Origin: Methanobacterium sp.
Lineage (GTDB): Archaea > Methanobacteriota > Methanobacteria > Methanobacteriales > Methanobacteriaceae
DNA length: 58,851 nt
Reading direction: 5' to 3'
Assembly: GCA_015661405.1 (NCBI GenBank)
Contig: JACWMK010000009.1
Span: 1-58,851 of the forward strand
The notes under the pieces were generated by a model. That model was not told the origin of the DNA. It searched no databases and was given only the letters and a program-made list of their open reading frames with translations. Position numbers and translations under genes: made by a program. Shown here one piece after another: positions 57,425-58,851 of this stretch (positions within the stretch are counted from its first letter, which is position 1; each line of letters begins with the position of its first letter).

Positions 57425-58681
57425 TCAATTTTGAACATCAAGAACATCCAACTCCACACATCTAGCAGGAGTTTGAAGTAATGAAGTTACACTAGGTTTT
57501 GTTCTAAATTCATCACCGGATATAAGTTCTTTAATGTATAAACCCCCTTCACATTCAATTATCAATTCCAATCTCTCTTGATCCAATTTTTTAACTTTTA
57601 AATCTCTAACTCTACGTTTTCTTATTAAATCCGCTCTTCTGTGAGACACTCTAAGGGGAGTACGTTGCTCTATAACGTCCAAGGAGTTTAAAATCTTTAA
57701 ATTATCATTAGAAACTTCTTTATCTAGATCTACTATAGCTCGATATACTTTGTAGGTGCTTGTAGATGAAGTCTTTATTTGGCTGCGTCTTTCCTTACCC
57801 ACTAATTTTAAATCTGAAACCTCAACTTTACCTGCATTGTACAAATTAATTTTTTTTCCCAATTCAGTTAAGTTCAAAGTCCGTTTCTGAGGCTCTTTGA
57901 CTTCCACTACAAATGGTCTGCCGTTACCTAACATTCTAACATCTATATCTTCCCTACCAGCACCATGAAACTTGGATTCAATACCATGAGCTTCTTTAAT
58001 TATTAATGGAGATATTAATTCTTCAACAGACTCCATGTATAATTTACCAGTGTAATTACAATATTCACATCCTTTACCTTTACACTTACGGCATGGCCAT
58101 TTAGTTTGAGGAATTCCCCTAATTAGCTTTCTGTAACGACCTTCTACAAATAAGGGATTTAATTGTAATTCTAAATTAAGTGTCATATTTGTTTTGAAAT
58201 CCACCATTATCACTAAATTTGGATTATCAAAGTCAACTTTATTACCCATTTCCAAGCATAAAAATTTACCAATCTCACGGTTAATTTCTTTTTTAATACT
58301 TTCCGGTTCAGAATCCAGTTTACTATATAAGTACTCTTGTTTACGGATAATTTCAGCAGGTATGCGACATCCCACAAGAAATGTGGAAAATTCAACTTTA
58401 GAATCCAATATATTATTTTTTATATCATTCATAATTCCGTTTTCTACGAATTGAAAAATATTATCACATATATAACAATAATCATTATTTAAATTATCAT
58501 TCTCACAAGTTTTTTCCATTAGTATTTGCTTTATATATTCTCCCCTCTCCTGATTATTTGTGCCTTCAATATCTTGAGAGAAAATTCTGCCCCAACAACG
58601 GGTACATAATGTACTTCCGATTGTATCACTAATTTTAAGAGCTTTTTCCAGGATTATGGGGTTTATTTCTGCATTATTCAT
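57425..58681 (-). CDS. pus10: tRNA pseudouridine synthase Pus10
   Basis: A 418-residue archaeal Pus10, which makes pseudouridine 54 and 55 in the T loop of tRNAs. The N-terminal zinc-type cysteines CTRC (about 26-29) and CYIC are followed by a THUMP-like region. A second zinc knuckle WPCRKCKGKGCEYC lies near the middle. The catalytic aspartate is in GREDIDVRMLGNGRPF, and a C-terminal RTPLRVSHRRADLIRKR segment binds RNA. I choose the ATG six bases after AGGATG; the upstream ATG is inside that ribosome binding site. The right arm of the window's inverted repeat begins about 50 bases upstream. Confidence 0.93.
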   Translation of the reverse strand: MNNAEINPIILEKALKISDTIGSTLCTRCWGRIFSQDIEGTNNQERGEYIKQILMEKTCENDNLNNDYCYICDNIFQFVENGIMNDIKNNILDSKVEFSTFLVGCRIPAEIIRKQEYLYSKLDSEPESIKKEINREIGKFLCLEMGNKVDFDNPNLVIMVDFKTNMTLNLELQLNPLFVEGRYRKLIRGIPQTKWPCRKCKGKGCEYCNYTGKLYMESVEELISPLIIKEAHGIESKFHGAGREDIDVRMLGNGRPFVVEVKEPQKRTLNLTELGKKINLYNAGKVEVSDLKLVGKERRSQIKTSSTSTYKVYRAIVDLDKEVSNDNLKILNSLDVIEQRTPLRVSHRRADLIRKRRVRDLKVKKLDQERLELIIECEGGLYIKELISGDEFRTKPSVTSLLQTPARCVELDVLDVQN

Positions 58682-58732
58682 AAATATCATCCTATTTTAA
58701 TCATAGTGAGTTTTTTACAAAAAAGAATTTTA

Positions 58733-58851
58733 TTATAGAGATTTTCGATTTACTATTTGATCTTTGATCATTTAAATTTTTTAGAAATTTGGAATTCGTG
58801 TTTTAATCTGTTTAAATTGTTATAGGCAAATATTTATATAGTATTATGTTT
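58733..58851. repeat. Right arm of the 119-bp perfect inverted repeat
   Basis: This is the reverse complement of positions 4-122 and runs to the last base of the window. It lies upstream of pus10, so read on the minus strand it is promoter-side sequence. A TATA-like ACTATATAAATA lies about 155 bases before the pus10 start. Confidence 0.95.

Overview
The window is chromosomal DNA from an AT-rich hydrogenotrophic methanogen, most likely of the order Methanobacteriales. The support is HdrA, methanogenesis marker protein 11, the redox regulator MsvR divergent from the F420H2 oxidase gene fpaA, a sirohydrochlorin nickelochelatase (CfbA), an archaeal-type S-adenosylmethionine synthetase, and the archaeal L21e-Rpb4-DUF655-RsmA cluster. 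Start codons are ATG, GTG or TTG behind GGAGG-like ribosome binding sites, and promoters carry archaeal TATA boxes. I see no provirus, CRISPR array or insertion sequence.

Layout. 1-1609 is a gene-poor, decaying end: one arm of a 119-bp inverted repeat whose other arm ends the window, a tRNA-Arg(TCG), and two frameshifted pseudogenes. 1667-5174 holds an alpha/beta hydrolase, an XPD/DinG-type helicase and a cobalamin methyltransferase. 5223-9363 is an oxygen-defence island: msvR, two TTCG-N8-CGAA boxes, fpaA, a rubrerythrin-like diiron protein and a CoA-disulfide-reductase-like flavoenzyme. After a broken DUF166 gene, 10487-21710 carries a site-2-type protease, MoeA, membrane and surface proteins, a phosphoesterase, a holin-like/phosphodiesterase fusion and an ABC exporter of one ATPase and two permeases.

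22350-38637 is mostly on the minus strand and is core metabolism and information processing: a polyprenol/phytol kinase-like protein, PurL, IleS, S-adenosylmethionine synthetase, an iron-sulfur flavoprotein, GlyA, HdrA, RadA and a multi-OB-fold RPA. 39136-44646 runs on the plus strand: a MarR regulator with a palindromic operator candidate, leuC-leuD-leuB, a cysteine desulfurase, a 27-residue membrane microprotein and RibH. 44927-53288 holds marker protein 11, a surface-domain glycosyltransferase, a tandem PurE, a UbiD-family decarboxylase, an AmmeMemoRadiSam radical SAM enzyme, and an overlapping DUF35-cfbA-thiL operon. 53546-58681 is the ribosome/RNA polymerase cluster (HemK-like methyltransferase, cysteine-rich protein, RsmA, DUF655, Rpb4, L21e) followed by Pus10.

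The window contains no obvious defence island or wholly new gene system. The most interesting signals are regulatory and structural: mirrored MsvR boxes with a tandemly duplicated TATA element, operator-like palindromes upstream of marR, rpa, hdrA and metK, a microprotein behind the cysteine desulfurase, a PurE whose second half has lost its histidine motif, a glycosyltransferase with a repeat-bearing surface domain, and the inverted repeat at the window ends.
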